Below, piece after piece: positions 4,557 to 5,750 of a DNA stretch of 5,750 nt; within the stretch, counting starts at the first letter, position 1; each line of letters opens with the position of its first letter. Source of the stretch: Bacteroidota bacterium (GTDB taxonomy: Bacteria > Bacteroidota > Bacteroidia > Bacteroidales > UBA4417); the NCBI GenBank assembly GCA_020048595.1, contig JAIFMH010000176.1, positions 1 to 5,750 of the forward strand, written 5' to 3'. The notes beneath the pieces were generated by a model. It was not told the DNA's origin. It saw only the letters and a list, made by a program, of their open reading frames with translations, and did not search any database. Both the position numbers and the translations under genes were made by a program.

Positions 4557-5750
4557 TTGAACTATCTTCAGGTTGATAATTTATCAAAAGCTTACGGCGA
4601 AAAAGTACTTTTTAAAAACATAAGTTTCAGTCTTGATAAAGGTCAGAAAGTAGCCCTGATAGCCAGAAACGGAACAGGCAAAAGTTCGCTTATGCATATC
4701 CTGGCTGGGCTCGAAGCACCCGATTCAGGAAAAATCACTTCCCGCAGAGACCTCAAAATTGATTATCTTCAGCAGAATCCGCAACTCGACGAATCAAAAA
4801 CTATTCTAGACACAATTTTCTCAACCGGCACCGGTTTAATAAAAGTTATACACGATTATGAGTTCGCGCTCGAAGAATTCAAACACAATCCGGGACCTGA
4901 AAGTGATGCACTCCTCAACCACAGCATGGCAGAGATGGATGCAACCGGAGCCTGGGACTACGAAACACGTGCGCGGGAAATTTTAGGCCAGTTTGCCATT
5001 AATGATTTGTCGCAGACCATTGGCAAACTATCAGGAGGCCAGCGAAAAAAGATTGCATTAGCACGTGCTTTACTTGGAAATCCTGATCTGCTTTTAATGG
5101 ACGAACCTACCAATCACCTTGATTTCGAGATGATTGAATGGCTTGAGGACTATCTTTCGCGCGAATCACTCAGTTTGCTTTTGGTTACCCACGACAGGTA
5201 TTTTCTCGATAATGTTTGTGATACCATCCTGGAAATGGATCAAAACTCAATTCTGACATATAAAGGGAATTACACGTATTACCTGGAGAAAAAAGCCGAA
5301 CGTCAACTATCAGAGGATCAATCGACAGAAAAATCAAAGAATCTGTATAAAACAGAACTGGAATGGATACGCCGGATGCCAAAAGCCCGTGGAACAAAAT
5401 CCAAAGCCCGGATATCAGCATTTGATGATCTTCAAACTAAAGCAAAATTCAAACGGGAAGATAAAAGCATTCAATTTGGAGTCAGTGCCAACCGTCTCGG
5501 CGGTAAAATTGTGGAAATTGATAACCTGAGCAAGAATTTTGGCGATTTTAAAGCAGTGGATGACTTTACCTACATTTTTAAACGTGGTGAAAAGATTGGT
5601 ATAGTTGGATTAAACGGAACAGGAAAATCTACTTTGCTTAACCTTATTTCCGGCAAGTTGACTCCTGACAAAGGGAAAATCTCAATCGGTCAAACTGTTG
5701 TAATGAGCTATTATACTCAGAATGGCTTGGTATTAAATGAAGATAAACGT
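4557..5750 (+). CDS. ABC-F family ATPase, Uup-like, TTG start, 3' end beyond window
   Basis: The first 398 codons of a tandem-ATPase ABC-F protein, soluble and without transmembrane domains. ABC-F proteins bind the ribosome and act on stalled or initiating translation. Domain 1 has Walker A ARNGTGKS at 36-43 (Ala replaces the first Gly), signature LSGGQ at 158-162, Walker B LLLMDEPTNHLD with D182/E183, and the H-switch THDR with H212. The inter-domain linker carries EWIRRMPKARGTKSKAR from residue 269, typical of Uup-like members. Domain 2 begins with NLSKNFG and has a canonical Walker A GLNGTGKS at 351-358 (K357). The remainder, including the second signature, lies outside. The first in-frame ATG falls within Walker A, and a stop at 4542-4544 closes the frame upstream. 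TTG at 4557 is therefore the only start that gives the family-typical NYLQVDNLSKAYG N-terminus. It could be housekeeping Uup-like or an antibiotic-protection type; the linker favours the former. Confidence 0.95.
   Translation, partial: MNYLQVDNLSKAYGEKVLFKNISFSLDKGQKVALIARNGTGKSSLMHILAGLEAPDSGKITSRRDLKIDYLQQNPQLDESKTILDTIFSTGTGLIKVIHDYEFALEEFKHNPGPESDALLNHSMAEMDATGAWDYETRAREILGQFAINDLSQTIGKLSGGQRKKIALARALLGNPDLLLMDEPTNHLDFEMIEWLEDYLSRESLSLLLVTHDRYFLDNVCDTILEMDQNSILTYKGNYTYYLEKKAERQLSEDQSTEKSKNLYKTELEWIRRMPKARGTKSKARISAFDDLQTKAKFKREDKSIQFGVSANRLGGKIVEIDNLSKNFGDFKAVDDFTYIFKRGEKIGIVGLNGTGKSTLLNLISGKLTPDKGKISIGQTVVMSYYTQNGLVLNEDKR

Noticed and set aside
4321..4560. 79-codon open stretch overlapping the cold-shock gene, its terminator and the ABC-F promoter
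   Set aside because: It runs through a strong intrinsic terminator and the ABC-F start in a different frame, with no family features.
5185..5421. 78-codon minus-strand open stretch within the ABC-F gene
   Set aside because: It is antisense to the conserved H-switch and linker coding sequence and shows no independent signal.
1..5750. A novel defence, mobile or biosynthetic system
   Set aside because: No transposase, integrase, CRISPR repeat, toxin-antitoxin pair, reverse transcriptase or tailoring-enzyme motif was seen on either strand; the genes read as standard chromosomal functions.

Overview
The window looks like ordinary chromosome from an AT-rich member of the Bacteroidota, probably a Bacteroidales-like or related anaerobe. 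Three things point there. Genes have no Shine-Dalgarno-like leaders and mostly A/T-rich upstream sequence. The spacers before pckA, the cold-shock gene and the ABC-F gene each carry the Bacteroidota-type -7 promoter core TAnnTTTG. The ATP-type PEP carboxykinase, short cold-shock protein and Uup-like ABC-F protein read like Bacteroidota versions. All supported genes lie on the + strand.

Layout: bases 1-111 are the last 36 codons of a FabF-type beta-ketoacyl-ACP synthase that begins outside the window. A 410-base spacer with no credible gene follows. Bases 522-1679 encode a 385-residue secreted protein of unknown function, whose C-terminal half is built from degenerate YD/RHS-like tyrosine motifs. 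A 312-base regulatory spacer leads to pckA (1992-3617), an intact ATP-dependent PEP carboxykinase. A small YkgJ-type cysteine-cluster protein (3753-3998) follows, then a 63-residue cold-shock protein (4203-4394) with a strong intrinsic terminator. The window ends inside an ABC-F ATPase gene (from 4557) that can only start at a TTG codon.

The genes do not form one pathway. They appear to be separately transcribed housekeeping units: fatty-acid synthesis, an envelope or secreted protein, the PEP/oxaloacetate node, a metal-binding small protein, an RNA chaperone and a ribosome-associated ATPase. The cold-shock and ABC-F genes each have their own promoter candidate and are separated by a terminator. 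The cysteine-cluster gene has no visible promoter of its own and may be read from pckA. I see no mobile element, CRISPR array, tRNA, rRNA or defence system. The least explained items are the YD-like secreted protein and the repeat structures upstream of pckA and the cold-shock gene.
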